The notes: generated by a model not told the origin, from the sequence alone. A DNA stretch of 64,000 nt from Fragum whitleyi (GCA_948146395.1 OX411543.1:31081058-31145057), one strand, 5' to 3'; shown: positions 31,756 through 43,019, counted from the first letter of the stretch. Numbers and translations: made by a program.

Positions 31756-32378
31756 TGATATATTCGTAAAAGTTTACTTCTCATAAAGAAGTAGCTTCAG
31801 TAAGAGAAGATAAAACGGAGTTCCACTTATGGCGCAAAGCAAACGGCGAGTAATAATCAAGCAACGTTATAGTACTTAACGATTGCCGGCAGTAATACGT
31901 GTCGCAAATTATGCCGTCATCACACCATGCCATTCTTCTCCGCGTTCTTTGGCATTTGAGGAAACATTCGTTATTACCCATCGTCATGGTACTGTCGTTA
32001 GAAGAGCTGCTAAATGTCTGTGATCAATAGAAATTATCAATAATAATGGTTTTAAAATTGTGATTCGGATACGTACACGATTTTCCCATAGAGACTAGCG
32101 TATTCAACGTTTAATTTTACACGTAAAACCGCTCATTAAATCTTTCACTAATTTCGTAGAGAGTCCCCCACCCCCCACCCCCCCCAGTTTACTCGTGTGG
32201 TGTTAACATAATGTTTAGATATGTAAATGTGCAACTTAAGTGTGCAAGACTGATTTCACTGACGTGGTGAAAGACGTTGATTTAAAAAAAAAAAATCTGT
32301 CTTGGTTGCCAAAATAAAATACAGAACAATAAACACTGTTGAATTGAAAAAAAAAATAAAATGATTTTCCTAGTATTG
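31756..32378. other. Intergenic, unassigned
   Basis: More balanced composition than its surroundings. A minus-strand 68-codon frame (31781-31987) with several Cys is unsupported. C-rich tract near 32166-32187. Confidence 0.4.
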
Positions 32379-32448
32379 TCAGGTGGGATTCGAACCCTGC
32401 CCTCCCGCGTGGAAGGCAGCGATCGTTACCACCACACTATTCCGCCGC
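32379..32448 (-). pseudogene. tRNA-Gly(UCC)-like sequence, probably pseudogene
   Basis: On the minus strand it reads GTGTGGTGGTAACGATC, anticodon arm CTGCCTTCCACGCGG with UCC at the anticodon, and T arm CAGGGTTCGAATCCCAC. The TTCGAAT loop and the D-arm GTGGTGGTAA are typical. The T stem pairs only in its inner three bases and the acceptor ends do not pair, so a functional tRNA is unlikely. Confidence 0.4.
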
Positions 32449-32761
32449 ACGATGTTGATAGCGTAACTTTATTTTATAGATAAAAGATTTGCACTGTGCT
32501 AATATTAGTAAATTCGATGCCGTCTTTTTACGCATAAAATACAAAACTTTAATTCATCTCGCACATTACTTAATCCTTAAAATCATTTAAAGATGTAATT
32601 TCATGAAAACTTTCCAAAATTTGGCAATGAAAGCCTGGATTTAACTGGGTTTTTGGTCGATGACAACATTTGCCGACCGACTGGCAACCGTCCGACAGAC
32701 CTGATAAACCGTGATCTCAAAGGAGAGAAAGAAAATAAAAAAAAATCACAAATTATTGTTC

Positions 32762-33955
32762 TTTTATTGATTTTTGTGCGTCGTCCACAATTTCTTTAAA
32801 CATCTTCTCCTCCTAAACCAGTGGGCCAATCTTGATGAAACTTGGCAGGGATGTTCCTTGGGTCAAGCTCTACCAAAGTTGTTCAAATAAATGAAATCCA
32901 CCCTTAACTTTCCCTTTACCCTTAACAAAAAGGGTGAAAATATGAAAATCTTTAAAAATCTTCTTCTCTGAAACCAGAAGGCAGACAGCTTTCATATTTG
33001 GTATGTAGCATCATCTAGTAGACCTCTACCAAGTTTGTTCATATCAAGACCCTGGGGTCATACTTGGGCTTTGCCCGGGCCCAACCCTTTTTACGTAGAA
33101 TCAAAGAGCGAAAATCTTTAAAAATCTTCTTCTCTGTAACCAGATAGCACACAGCTTAAATATTTGGTGTGTAGCATCACCTAGTGGGCCTCTTCCAAGT
33201 TTGTTCATAACAAGACCCTTGGGTCATATTTGGGCTTTTCACGGGTGCATCCCTTTATCTCTTTTGAGCACGAAGGGTAAAAAAATAAAAATCTTCAAAA
33301 ATTTTCTTCTCTGAAACCAGAAGGCAGACAGCTTTCATATTTTGTATGTAGCATCATCTAGTGGACCTCTACCAAGTTTGTTCATATCAAGACCCTTGGG
33401 TCATGTTTGGGCTTTGCCCGGGCGCAACCCTGTTTACATAGAATCAAAGAGCGAAAATCTTTTAAAATCTTCTTTAATCGAAACCAGAGGGCACACTGCT
33501 TTCATTTTCGGTATATAGCATCATCTTGTGGGCCCCTACCAAGTTTGTTCATGTCAAGACCCTTGGGTCATATTTGGGCTCCACCCGGGCGCCTCCCTTT
33601 CAGCTCATCTAAGCATGATTGGAGAAAATGGGAAAACCTTCAAAAATCTTCTTCTATGAAACCATAAGGCAGACAGCTTTCATATTTAGAATGTAGCATC
33701 ATCTTATGGACCTCTTCCAAGTTTGTTCATATCAAGACCCTGGGGTCAGTTTTGGGGTCCACACCTTGTGCATCCCTTTTTACATAGAATCAAAGAGCAA
33801 AAAGGCATATCTGTCTTGCTCTTCGCTGAAAACGTTCCATGGTATTGATCTTAGGCAATTATTTTCTTTTTGACATCTGCCTATCTTATTAATGTGATGT
33901 CCCAGGGGTCATAGAAAGTCAGGTGAGCGATCTAGGACCATCTTGGTCCTCTTGT
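32762..33955 (+). mobile_element. Family C tandem-bodied element, 5'-truncated
   Basis: The body has units of about 160-180 bp with CTCTGAAACCAGAAGGCAGA and AAGTTTGTTCATATCAAGAC. The 3' end is intact: TCAGGTGAGCGATCTA, hairpin AGGACCATCTTGGTCCT, CTTGTA. This end is like family A. No head palindrome is visible at the left, where only GTGCGTCGTCCAC remains. It ends about 210 bp before the exonuclease exon. Confidence 0.7.
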
Positions 33956-34163
33956 ACTTAAATTGGTCGTGAAATTTTGATGGGCTGATAAAAATGATCA
34001 TTATAACAATTCTTTAATTATAGTGAGTAGATTTAGGCATTGGGAGCAATTTATCAGACAATCAAGCAACCTGTCTTGCTATTTTTGTTATGAGCTGATT
34101 TCAAAGACAATTGCCATCTTGGTATAGGATATAAGTTTTTCAATTATTTTGATTTCTTTTCAG

Positions 34164-34339
34164 TTATTCCAAACAGGTTACCCAGGAAGTTAGAGAAGGA
34201 CCAACATATGCCCCAAACATTGCAGTGGAGGAAATGGACCTCAGCACAATACCCCCACCTCTATCTCAACCAGGCTCTATTGGTCTTGATACTAGTGGAT
34301 CTGAATTAGTGTTCTTTGATCTTGAAACAACAGGCTTAG
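34164..34339 (+). CDS. DEDDh exonuclease exon with Exo I motif
   Basis: The exon follows TTCTTTTCAG (acceptor ending 34163) and ends at TTAG|GTACAT. The donor is weaker than usual, but the join is in frame. One base completes a codon from an earlier exon. It encodes YSKQVTQEVREGPTYAPN, a Pro/Ser-rich spacer (STIPPPLSQPGS) and the Exo I motif LVFFDLETTG. Asp and Glu of this motif are the first two metal ligands of DEDD nucleases. The first 45 residues show no domain and look like a linker. An in-frame ATG at 34234 could serve as an alternative start, but the open frame upstream and the clean acceptor favour an internal exon. Confidence 0.85.
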
Positions 34340-34376
34340 GTACATTTTTTAACTGATCTTACCACTACATACTCAA

Positions 34377-34522
34377 TGAGTCTGTCTGTCCGTCTGAAGC
34401 TTTATCAAATCTACTCAATTTCTCAGCATTTAATTTGCAGTATCAGGCAGAGATGTGCAAGTGATATTTTGATAACAATCCATTTACTTTTGACAGAGTT
34501 ATGGCACTTTGGTGGCAAATGA
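34377..34522 (+). mobile_element. Family S-like body fragment in exonuclease intron
   Basis: GTCTGTCTGTCCGTCTG followed by CTCAATTTCTCAGC and GGCAGAGATGTGCAAGTGAT, as in the 3935-4186 fragment. It is cut off by the family I head at 34523. Confidence 0.4.
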
Positions 34523-35200
34523 CTGTTTATGCCCCCGTGTCAAACATTCGAGGGCATCAAACGATCCTGGGCGTATTGTTTTACTGTTGTCCGTCTTTCT
34601 GTCCATCTGCCCATCTGTCTGTCTGTCTGCAAAACTCAACCAAAACACTCAACATTACCAATATGTTCAAGCCTATTCAAGATACAAGCCTAATATTTTG
34701 CATGATGATAAATATATAATACATACATAGTGTATTATATGAAAAATAAAATATTTAACAAGGTTTGGAGAATTGATAATTGTCGAGGCTCTGCCGAGAC
34801 ATTTATCAATTCTCACAACCGAGTTAGATATTTTTTTCATACAATTCATTAAGTACGTATTATATTTATCTTATAACCTTTATTTGTCTTGTTCTCGTCG
34901 ATTTTTCTGACTGAAATACAAGTTTCTAAAAATAACCGCATTACTTCTTTGTTCTAAAAATAACTATGTGATATCATAAAAAATATCATATGGGATGTTA
35001 TCATACGAATAGTTGTATAGTTATAAGATAATTCTCAATGATACCCATCTGCTGATACCAAAGTCAAGGTCATGTGACAAGGTCAATGTCATCTGTCAAG
35101 GTCAAATAACTCAAAAACATAACCCAAAAACTTAGAATTGCCATCCATCGAGGTCAAACTTCTCAAAAACTATATGTTAAAACTTGTTCAGTGAAGCAGA
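34523..35200 (+). mobile_element. Family I element in exonuclease intron, interrupted
   Basis: The head TTATGCCCCCGTGTCAAACA continues with TATTGTTTTACTG and a GTCCGTC stretch. The body CCTATTCAAGATACAAGCC continues up to about 34712, is broken by a nested insertion, and resumes at about 35033 with TCTCAATGATACCC...AAGTCAAGGTCATGTGAC. The same body sequence is uninterrupted in the copy at 39771-40436. Confidence 0.65.
34713..35032. mobile_element. Nested ~320-bp palindromic insertion
   Basis: This sequence splits a family I body at GATGATA|ATCTCAATG. Its outer parts are inversely similar (TATTATATGAAAAATAAAA versus TTTTTTTCATACAATTC). It holds the hairpin GAGAATTGATAA/TTATCAATTCTC (about 34769-34816). 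Partial GATAA(A)T repeats flank it as a possible target duplication. Borders are estimated by comparison with the intact copy. Confidence 0.55.
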
Positions 35201-35387
35201 CTTAAAATTTGATAAAGGAGGCTGAAAAGGAAACTGTTTGTAAAATGTTCATATATGATCAAGCAGGCTATTATTAGACTCCAAACATTCCTTCTTCAAA
35301 AATTGAAGATACTTTGACCCTTGGACTCCCTTTAGTATCAAACCTTATGTCCTGGTAACTTCTTATTCAATGGTTTTTATTTTTCAG

Positions 35388-36190
35388 ATAGAACAGCACA
35401 TGTCATACAAATAGCAGCATCCCATAACCATAACCAATTTTCTGCGTTTGTTATACCAAAAAAGAAGATATCAACAAAGGCAGCAGATGTAACTGGGGTA
35501 TCTATGGTGGGCGAGACCATGATTGTAAAAGGCAAAGAAGTGGAAGCCATCTACATTAGAAATGCTATAGAAAAATTTATTGAATTCCTTAAAACCTGTC
35601 AAAATAATAGAAAATTAATATTAGCTGGCCATAACATTGAGTCCTTTGATTGTAAAGTTTTATTGAATTTATTGAAAAATTGTGGTAAACTTACAGATTT
35701 CAAAAACAATGTTACTGGTTTCATGGACACAATGAAATTGTTCAAGAAAATTGTCCCTGGAATGTCGTCATATAGACAAGAATACTTGTTTAATGAACTT
35801 TTAGGTGAAACATATACAGCTCACTCTGCACTAGAAGATGCAATTGCCCTACAGAAACTTTATCATTCTTTAAGAACAGAAACTACAGCCATAAACCTAT
35901 GTGCATTCTCATTTGCTTATGCTGAGAAGGCTTTCAATATCTCTTGTGAAGTAAAGTTAAATCTGCCAAGTCTTCAGAAAATGATTGAGGAAAAAGTTGT
36001 TAGTGTAGGTTTAGCTAGGACTATTGCAGGAAGTGGTTTAAATTTAAATCATTTGATAATTGTTTGGAAAAGGGATGGTGCGGATGGCTTGCGCCACCTT
36101 TTATCGGAGGTCCATGAGGGGCACATTAGGGTAACGAAATCTGACAAAATTATAACAGCCATAACAAATTACATATCTCAATTAAATTGA
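35388..36190 (+). CDS. DEDDh exonuclease terminal exon (Exo II, Exo III, C-tail)
   Basis: The acceptor TTTTTCAG ends at 35387. Two bases complete Asp, then RTAHVIQIAASHNHNQFSAF follows and the frame stays open to TGA at 36188-36190. Exo II is AGHNIESFD and Exo III is AHSALEDAIALQKLY, the H-x4-D form typical of DEDDh enzymes. After the nuclease fold come about 100 residues with no recognised domain, ending in KSDKIITAITNYISQLN. They contain a conserved-looking helical segment around LARTIAGSGLNLNHL. A translation from the ATG at 35504 alone would miss Exo I, so that ATG is not the true start. A transposable element begins 41 bp after the stop. Confidence 0.88.
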
Positions 36191-36800
36191 TGTGGTTACA
36201 GGTATCACCAGTGATTGTTTCATTCTCAATTTTTAGCTCCACTGGCTGAGAGCCACTGAGGCTATTGTCGTGGCGCTGTGTCCATCGTGCATCCATCTGT
36301 CAGTGCATCAGTGGGTCCGGTCTTTAAAAATCTTCTCCTCAGAAACTACTGATTGAATTACATCCAAACTTCACAGAAATGATCCTTGGGCGACCCTCTT
36401 TCAAAGTTGTTCAAAAAATGTTGATCCATTGAATCATGGATTTAATGGGTGTGGCTAATTTCAAAATATGGAAAACTGACGTTTCTCAGAACATAATAGA
36501 TGGATCTAATTAAATTTTACATGAATGGTCCTTGGATGACCTTTTATCAGTCTGAAAAAAATTATTGTGATTAGATGAAAAGTATGCATTTTATGGGCAC
36601 AGGTCATTTCTTTATATGTTATATAGTAGAAACTTTAAAAATCATTTTCTCAGAATCTAAGGGATGGACATCAACCAAATTTCACTTGAATGATCCTTAA
36701 ATGACCCTCTATCAGGCTACAATAAATTATTGTGATCAGATGAAAAATATGTATTTGATGGGCGGAGGTCATCTCTCTATATGTTATATAGTAGAAAAGG
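36191..36800 (+). mobile_element. Tandem-bodied element, family B copy in exonuclease 3'UTR
   Basis: The head TTTTAGCTCCACTGGCTGAG starts at 36231. The body shows about three units of roughly 155 bp built around ATGATCCTTGG...GGTCATTTCT. The typical 3' hairpin/CTAGTT terminus is missing, so the right end is truncated. It begins 41 bp after the exonuclease stop. An AATAAA at 36721-36726 inside it may be the gene's poly(A) signal. Confidence 0.7.
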
Positions 36801-37142
36801 TAGAACCAGTAACCTTTTCTTTCTAAAAAACAAGGGATTCATATTTCAAATTTTGATTAGAGAAATGTTATTCAGCGCCCTTTACACATTTTTTATTATC
36901 TTTAATCAAATTGTGTTGTTTGGATTTTTCATAAAAGACAGGTATCAAGAAGAAAATGTAAGAAAAACCATAGAAAGAGAGAAGAAAAAAAGAGAAAATA
37001 TCAAAAATAACCAAGTTTAATTGATTACTTTAAGAAAATTCAACAAATGACAATGAATTGAAAAGCTTATTAAAAGCTTTAGATCGAAATATCTAAATTA
37101 ACTTGTTGCTTTTACTTACAGGTGTAGAAATTGAAAAACAAG

Positions 37143-37384
37143 ATTAAACCTTGTCATGATGAATAAAAACCTTGGCAAAATTGCACCTAGATCTTAAATG
37201 CACTGGATAAACTAAAATGGAGCCTGTTATTTATTTGTATTAACAATTCTTTTTAAACTTTTCTAACTTGAAAAGGAAACTCATGTGGTATAGATGAATA
37301 TCAAATTGCACAAATGTGCAGGCTGATCTTTATCAATAACCCTTGTCAAAGCAGAAATATTTTAGGCACTGTTTGACAAGGATT
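37143..37384. mobile_element. MITE family T, copy 2
   Basis: TTAAACCTTGTCATGATGAA to CACTGTTTGACAAGGATTAA. It contains GCACAAATGTGCAGGCTGAT. Its AATAAA (about 37162) is another possible poly(A) signal for the upstream exonuclease gene. Confidence 0.55.
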
Positions 37385-37596
37385 AATACATGGTATCTGT
37401 TCGAGATTATATAATATAAGTATAGTCTGTAACTGTCATGTTATATAGCAGAAAACTTTGATTTGAAAAATCACCTCTTTACCTTTAATACATCTATTTT
37501 GCTGCAGTGGCACACTGAAAAGACTGTTCTGGTTAGTGCCATCTGATAAGACTCTTTTATGTTTTTCCATGAAAATTGTTGTTCAATATGTCTGGT

Positions 37597-38299
37597 TTTT
37601 AACTCAACTGGCCGCAGGCTGTCATTGCGTTGTGTCGGTTGTGCATCTGTCTGTCCATGCGTCCGGTCGTAAACTTTTCCTTAAAAAACTTCTCCTCAGA
37701 AATTGATGGATGATTTTCAACCCAAACTTCACAGGAATAATCTTAAGGTGACCCTTTATCAGTCTACAAATAATTATTGTGATCGGATGAAAAATATGTA
37801 TTTATCGGCGAAGGTCATTTCTCTTTAAAAGTGTTATATCGTGGAAACTTTCAAAATCATTTTCTCAGAATTTAAGTGATTGGTATCAACCAAATTTGAC
37901 AGGAATGATACTTGAGTGACCCTTAATCAGTGTACAAAAAATATTGTGATCTAATGAAAAATATGTATTTTATGGGCGGAGGTCATTTCTCTCAATGTTA
38001 TATAGTGGAAACTCTGAATCATTTTCTCAGAATGTAAATGATGGGTATCAATCAAACTTCATTGGTATGGTCCTTGGATGACCCATTATCATGCAGCCAA
38101 AAATTATTATCATTTGATCAAAAATATATATTTCATTGGCAGAAATCATTTCTCTATATGTTATACAGTAGAAACTTTGAAAATCACTTTCAACATCAGT
38201 GGAACCCAAAATATCTAAAAATCTAGTCAAAACATTGATTTGCTATTACAAGAATTTCAAGTCTATAGAGCGACTAAAGCCATTTATGGTTTTCTAGTT
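37597..38299 (+). mobile_element. Family B tandem-bodied element, copy 3
   Basis: Diverged head TTTTTAACTCAACTGGCCGC, four body units, and an intact end AGAGCGACTAAAGCCATTTA followed by TGGTTTTCTAGTT. It lies downstream of the exonuclease gene. Confidence 0.7.
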
Positions 38300-38370
38300 T
38301 ATCTCTTTCCAACATACAATTAGGCAGACAATGGTATTGTCTTGATATGTGGTATTTAGATAAAATACTT

Positions 38371-38709
38371 ATTATACCCCCACCTAAGTAGTAGAGGGGA
38401 GTATATTGGTTTCACCATGTCTGCCTGTCCATTTGTCAATCCATCTGCCTGTCTGTCCATCCATCCAATTGTCCATCCATCCTTCTGTCCATCCATAGAC
38501 CTTGGTCATGGTCACAGTCATTTTTGTCAATTTTCTGTAAGACTTTTTTGTTTCCAGACTCTTACTTAAGAACCTAGTCACCTAGAATCAATCCCAGGCA
38601 CATAACTTGAATTCTCAATATTGGTTACAAACACATCCTGCACTAATAACACTTGTATTTGGATAAAGCCCTGATGGGGGTATTAGTCTGCTTTGAGACA
38701 GTTCTAGTT
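38371..38709 (+). mobile_element. Family S short element
   Basis: The head palindrome ATACCCCCACC...AGGGGAGTATATTGG is followed by TGTCTGCCTGTCC repeats. Near the right end GATGGGGGTATTAG is an inverted match to the head, then a weak hairpin and TTCTAGTTTT. It has no tandem body. Confidence 0.55.
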
Positions 38710-39366
38710 TTTACTACCATTTGTTTTCAAACTAGGTCCTGATGTCCTAAACTGCCCTTTTCTAGGCTTCCACAGTTTTATAAACACCTGAAGTTCAAGC
38801 TTCTACAAACCATCTCCTGAAGCCATTACTCTTTATTAATATGATAAAGGGTAATAGTATCTTCATAAGAATTTGTTATGATAAAAGTGAGAAAAAAATA
38901 CAATTTGTGTTCACCTTGAACAATTTGAAAGTAAATAGAGTAAAAATGAAAATTTACAAAAAAAAGTGTTTGGTTCTTGTTTTTCGTGACCCTCAGTGTT
39001 CTAGTGACAATAAACTGGATGATGATACCTGGTATGGTTGTTCTCCATTACAAGAGTCGTTCCGATATTGCTGTTATGATTTTCACGTTTTCTTGAAACT
39101 AGGCATATATTCTGATTACCACAAGAGAAATTCATACTGTAAAGGGAGATAAATCTCTAAAAGCATATTTTGAGAATCATGCCCCCTTTTCAATTAAGAA
39201 TTTTTCATTATCCAGTACTTGCAGTAGAGTGTGCCATCCACTTATGAATACCTGGCAGAATTTATGTCTAAACATAACATATGGTATTTTCAAGGGCGTA
39301 ATTACCATTGCACAAGTGCATAACAGAAATAGATTCTCTTACCAAAAATGTCCTTGATGAATGATC

Positions 39367-39424
39367 ATAACATCGTCACTACAGCTTATTCAAGCTTATT
39401 CAAGCTGTAGTTACGATGTTTTAA
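39367..39424. repeat. Fold-back hairpin
   Basis: AACATCGTCACTACAGCTT pairs with AAGCTGTAGTTACGATGTT across two ATTCAAGCTT-type loop repeats. A related half-site GCTGTAGTTACGATGTTTAG is at 45933. Confidence 0.6.
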
Positions 39425-39658
39425 TTATTCATGGACGCTCGGATTATGGAAAAGGGAAGCAGACAGAGGACATTCATCTTTTGTCACATTCCACAAATTG
39501 TCTTCAGTCTGTATATTCAGAATTGGTCACCTGAGCGCGTATTAATTTCAAAATCTTACATAAACGCCTATGATTTTAGCTGCCAGTCTGCCAGTAAGTC
39601 TGCCTTTCAATCTGTCAGTCTGTAAATCTGGCCATTGGCTCATTTTTTCATTTCCTTT

Positions 39659-39770
39659 TTGTACTTACTGGACAAAGTCCTATGGGGCTATTGCCATGGC
39701 AATGTGTCTGTCATTGTCTATTTTTCTGTAAACTGGGCAGAATTTCAATAGGGTGATTTCTCAGAATTCT
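39659..39770 (+). mobile_element. Family B head fragment
   Basis: ACTGGACAAAGTCCTATGGG followed by GCTATTGCCATGGCAATGTG resembles a decayed family B head. It is interrupted by the two-headed element at 39771. Confidence 0.45.
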
Positions 39771-40436
39771 TTTTTATGCCCCCGTATCGAGAGATCGGGG
39801 GCATATTGTTTTACTCATGTCTGTCTGTCTGTCCATCTGTCCGTCCATCTTGACAGATGACCTTGACCTTGTCACATGACCTTGACTTTGGTACCAGCGG
39901 ATGCGGATCATTGAGATCTATCATCATGCCAAATATTAGCTTTGTATCTTGAATAGGCTTGAAGATATTGGCAAGGTTAAGTTTTCGGGTTAAGTTTTTT
40001 CAAAGTTTGACCTTGACAGATGACCTTGACCTTGTCACATGACCTTGACTTTGGTACCAGCGGATGCAGATCATTGAGATCTATCATCATGCCAAATATT
40101 AGCTTTGTATCTTGAATAGGCTTGAAGATATTGGCAAGGTTAAGTTTTCGGGTTAAGTTTTTTCAAAGTTTGACCTTGATAGATGACCTTGACCTTGTCA
40201 CATGACCTTGACTTTGGTACCAGCTGATGCGGATCATTGAGATCTATCATCATGCCAAATATTAGCTTTGTATCTTGAATAGGCTTGAAGATATTGGCAA
40301 GGTTAAGTTTTCGGGTTAAGTTTTCGGACAGACGGGCGTACGGACAGCGGGCGGACGGACAGACGGACGGACAGACAGACAGACAGACGGACATGAGTAA
40401 AACAATATGCCCCCGATCTCTCGATACGGGGGCATA
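39771..40436. mobile_element. Two-headed family I element with long inverted ends
   Basis: Both ends carry the same head in opposite directions: TTTTTATGCCCCCGTATCGA then GAGATCGGGGGCATATTG and TTTTACTCATGTC, matching over more than 50 bp. Between them are three nearly identical units of 161 bp (GACCTTGACAGATGACCTTG...TTGGCAAGGTTAAGTTTTCG). The usual 3' hairpin/TCTTGTT end is absent. The body reads in the same sense as the minus-strand head. Confidence 0.75.
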
Positions 40437-41959
40437 AAAACGCTTCCTGGTAATGCTTAATGTTTTTATATTCACTTTAAATTTACCCATGAATGGATTG
40501 ATTATATATATAAAAAAAAACACATTTCAATTATAATGTAATATAAGTGGGTGGGGTAATGTCATTTAATCACAAATTTGAAAATAGAAAAGAATGTATG
40601 TGGAAAATTTAGTAAATTGTATGAGATTTAGTGGTTATCTTCATGATTTAACATTTTCAACTGATTTGGAATTCGAATTACTCACTGCATTTAATCATTA
40701 TGACAAATTGCCATGATATTGTTTTTTTCTGTTAGATGGCAACACTTCAAATGCCTATAGCAAAAAATAATCCACGGTGACCTTTCTATTTCTTTTCGTC
40801 AAAAGTTTGCCTATTCCATTTTCTTACTCCAGAAAAAAAAGTTATCAGAATATATTTTATATGAGGGACACAAAATACATTTGAGTGAAGTGTGTTCCAT
40901 TTCTTAGATTTTGACCCTTTCTCTTGAGTTTTAGCAATTGTTTGCTAAAAGAAATTTGTCCAATTTTCAATATTTTCTTACTGCTACAACACAAAATTGC
41001 AAATTATCATTAGTGCATCACCGTTCTGAGTAAGTAAATTAATTTTTTTTTATCAAAGTTGATATTTTCCCATTATTTTACCTTTTTATAGAACCCCTGC
41101 TTCTTAATTTCGCCCTCATATAACAATTTTGTTATGGAATATACCTGGGTTGCTTTGTGGCCATTTATCTAAAAATAATCCACAGTGACCCCAAGGTTTC
41201 TTCATATTTTATAAAGTATTATAGAGATATCTAACAGGAAACACTATAAGTTTACTCCTAGGAAGCTTTTGAAAATTCCATGCAAACGCTTCTACCTCCT
41301 TAACTTGAACTTAGTCTCTGGTTGTAAAATATCTGTTGTTTTTCACGTCAATGATTGCGTCGGCTGAATTGTTTACATTGGCAACGAGCCTGTTCGTACG
41401 CTGGAAGATTCGTACCTTTCAATTAGTTTCCTTTGTCTAACGCATTATTTTTTTTAAAAGAAATCTCTTATATTTTTGGTTGCTTACTGTTATGGATTAA
41501 TAGGGAAAACGTTTAGACTTTTTTAAAGAAAGATTTCAGCCAATACACCATAAGGCTTATCAGACTGGATGGGTGTTTCTGATAAAAGCCGAAATATGGC
41601 TGTCACACGATCCATGTATTTTTTTTTTAAAATTCGACATGAACGCGTGCAAGGGTCAAGTGAACTAAGCTATTGTTCAAATTGCACTTGCATGTAGAAT
41701 CGACCATCGTCGAGCGTTGAATGGGCGTTCACGCATCTGTGTTTATTTCATAATCTTAACAGGCTGAAAATAGCGATTTTTCGCTATTTTCCGTAAACTC
41801 GACCATTTGATAAGGTCATATTTCTAGTCTAGAAATGGTCTTAATTTTCAAAAATGGTTATATCTCGTAGATTAAAGTTGGAATTGACCAAAAAATATAA
41901 AAATGTCTATTTCTGTCTAATTTTGATATTTTCAAAATTTTTGGGCGGAATATAGGGGT
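40437..41959. other. Intergenic, unassigned
   Basis: Mostly unique sequence. AATCCAC(G/A)GTGACC occurs twice (40768 and 41176), a weak repeat. No gene recognised. Confidence 0.4.
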
Positions 41960-42144
41960 TAGTGAACCAAGCTCTTTGAAAATCATTTTCTAAGAATCTA
42001 ATGGCTATCAACCATTTCACTGGAATGATCCTTAAGTGACCCTTTATCAGTGTACCAAAAATTATTTTGATTGGATGAAAAATATGCATTTTATGGGCGG
42101 AGGTCAATCCTCAATATGTTAAATAGTGGAAACTATGAAAATCA
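41960..42144 (+). mobile_element. Family B body fragment
   Basis: A single family B unit with TGGAATGATCCTTAAGTGAC and GGGCGGAGGTCAATCC and no ends. It directly precedes the next full copy, suggesting that the later copy inserted into an older one. Confidence 0.6.
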
Positions 42145-43019
42145 TTTTTAGCTCCACTGGCTGAAAGCCAATGGGGCTATTGTCATGGCGTTGTGTCCGT
42201 CGTGCGTCCGTCCGTACGTGCGTCCGTGCGTCCAGTCGTAAACTTTTTCTTTAAAAATCTTCTCCTCAGAAACTACTGGATGGATTTCAACCAAACTTCA
42301 CAGGAATGATCCTTGGGTGACCCTCTTTCAAAGTTGTTCAAGAAATTTTGATCCAATGAAAATCATGGATTTAATGGGTGTGGTTAATTTCCAAATATGG
42401 TAAAAAGTGACTTTTCTCAGGTTCTAAGTGATGGATATCAACCAAATTTTACATGAATGATCCTTTGCTGACCCTTTATCAGTCTACAAAAAATCAATGT
42501 GAACGGATGAAAAATATGTATTTTATGGGCGGAGGTCATTTCTCTATATGTTATATAGTGGAAACTTTGAAAATCATTTTCTCAGAATCTAAATGATAGA
42601 TATCAACCAAATTTTATATGAATGATCCTTGGCTGACCCTTTATCAGTCTACCAAAATTTTTTGTGATCAGATGGAAAATATGTATTTTATGGGCGGAGG
42701 TCATTTCTCTAAATGTTATATAGTGCAAACTTTGAAAATCATTTTCTCAGAATGCTACTGATGGACATCAAGCAATATTCAGTAGTATGATATTTGGGTG
42801 ATCCATTATCATTCAGCCAAAAATAATTGTGATTTGAAGAAAAATATGTCTTTTATGGGCGGAGGTCATTTCTCTATATGTTAAAATAGTGGAAACTTTG
42901 AAAATCTTTTCAACATCAGAAGAAGCCAAAATATCTAAAAATCCAGTCAAAACTTAGATTTGCTATTACAAGAAATTCAAGCCTGTGGAGCGACACAAGC
43001 CATTCATGGCTTTCTAGTT
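42145..43019 (+). mobile_element. Family B tandem-bodied element, copy 5
   Basis: Full-length: head TTTTTAGCTCCACTGGCTG, CGTCCGTACGTGCGTCCG stretch, four body units, GTGGAGCGAC (inverted match to GCTCCAC of the head), hairpin AAGCCATTCATGGCTT and TCTAGTT. The next head (43020) abuts its end. Confidence 0.78.

Larger units (their letters stand above)
34164..36190 (+). other. DEDDh 3'-5' exonuclease gene, 3' part (gene-level span)
   Basis: Partial gene for an exonuclease of the DEDDh (RNase T / PolC epsilon-like) superfamily. Two coding exons are visible, 34164-34339 and 35388-36190. They join in frame across a Gly-Leu-Asp junction inside the first catalytic motif region and give about 325 visible residues to the stop. 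Catalytic residues in visible numbering: Asp52 and Glu54 (FFDLETTGL), Asp146 (HNIESFD), His204 and Asp209 (AHSALED). All five are present, so the enzyme is probably active. Upstream exons were not found and may lie far to the left. Related invertebrate proteins are often named PolC-like exonucleases and resemble the exonuclease-like domain of vertebrate PML; the exact substrate is unknown. Confidence 0.85.

Noticed and set aside
32379..32448. Functional tRNA-Gly
   Set aside because: Acceptor stem does not pair and the T stem is broken; kept only as a tRNA-like pseudogene.
36781..37020. 79-codon frame ending in a basic, charged tail
   Set aside because: Begins inside the truncated family B element, with no splice or promoter support; hydrophobic AT-rich translation is expected by chance.
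40140..40523. 127-codon minus-strand frame
   Set aside because: Encoded by the tandem units and head of the two-headed element; a CRLSVCPSV-type translation is a known artefact of CCGT/CTGT repeats.
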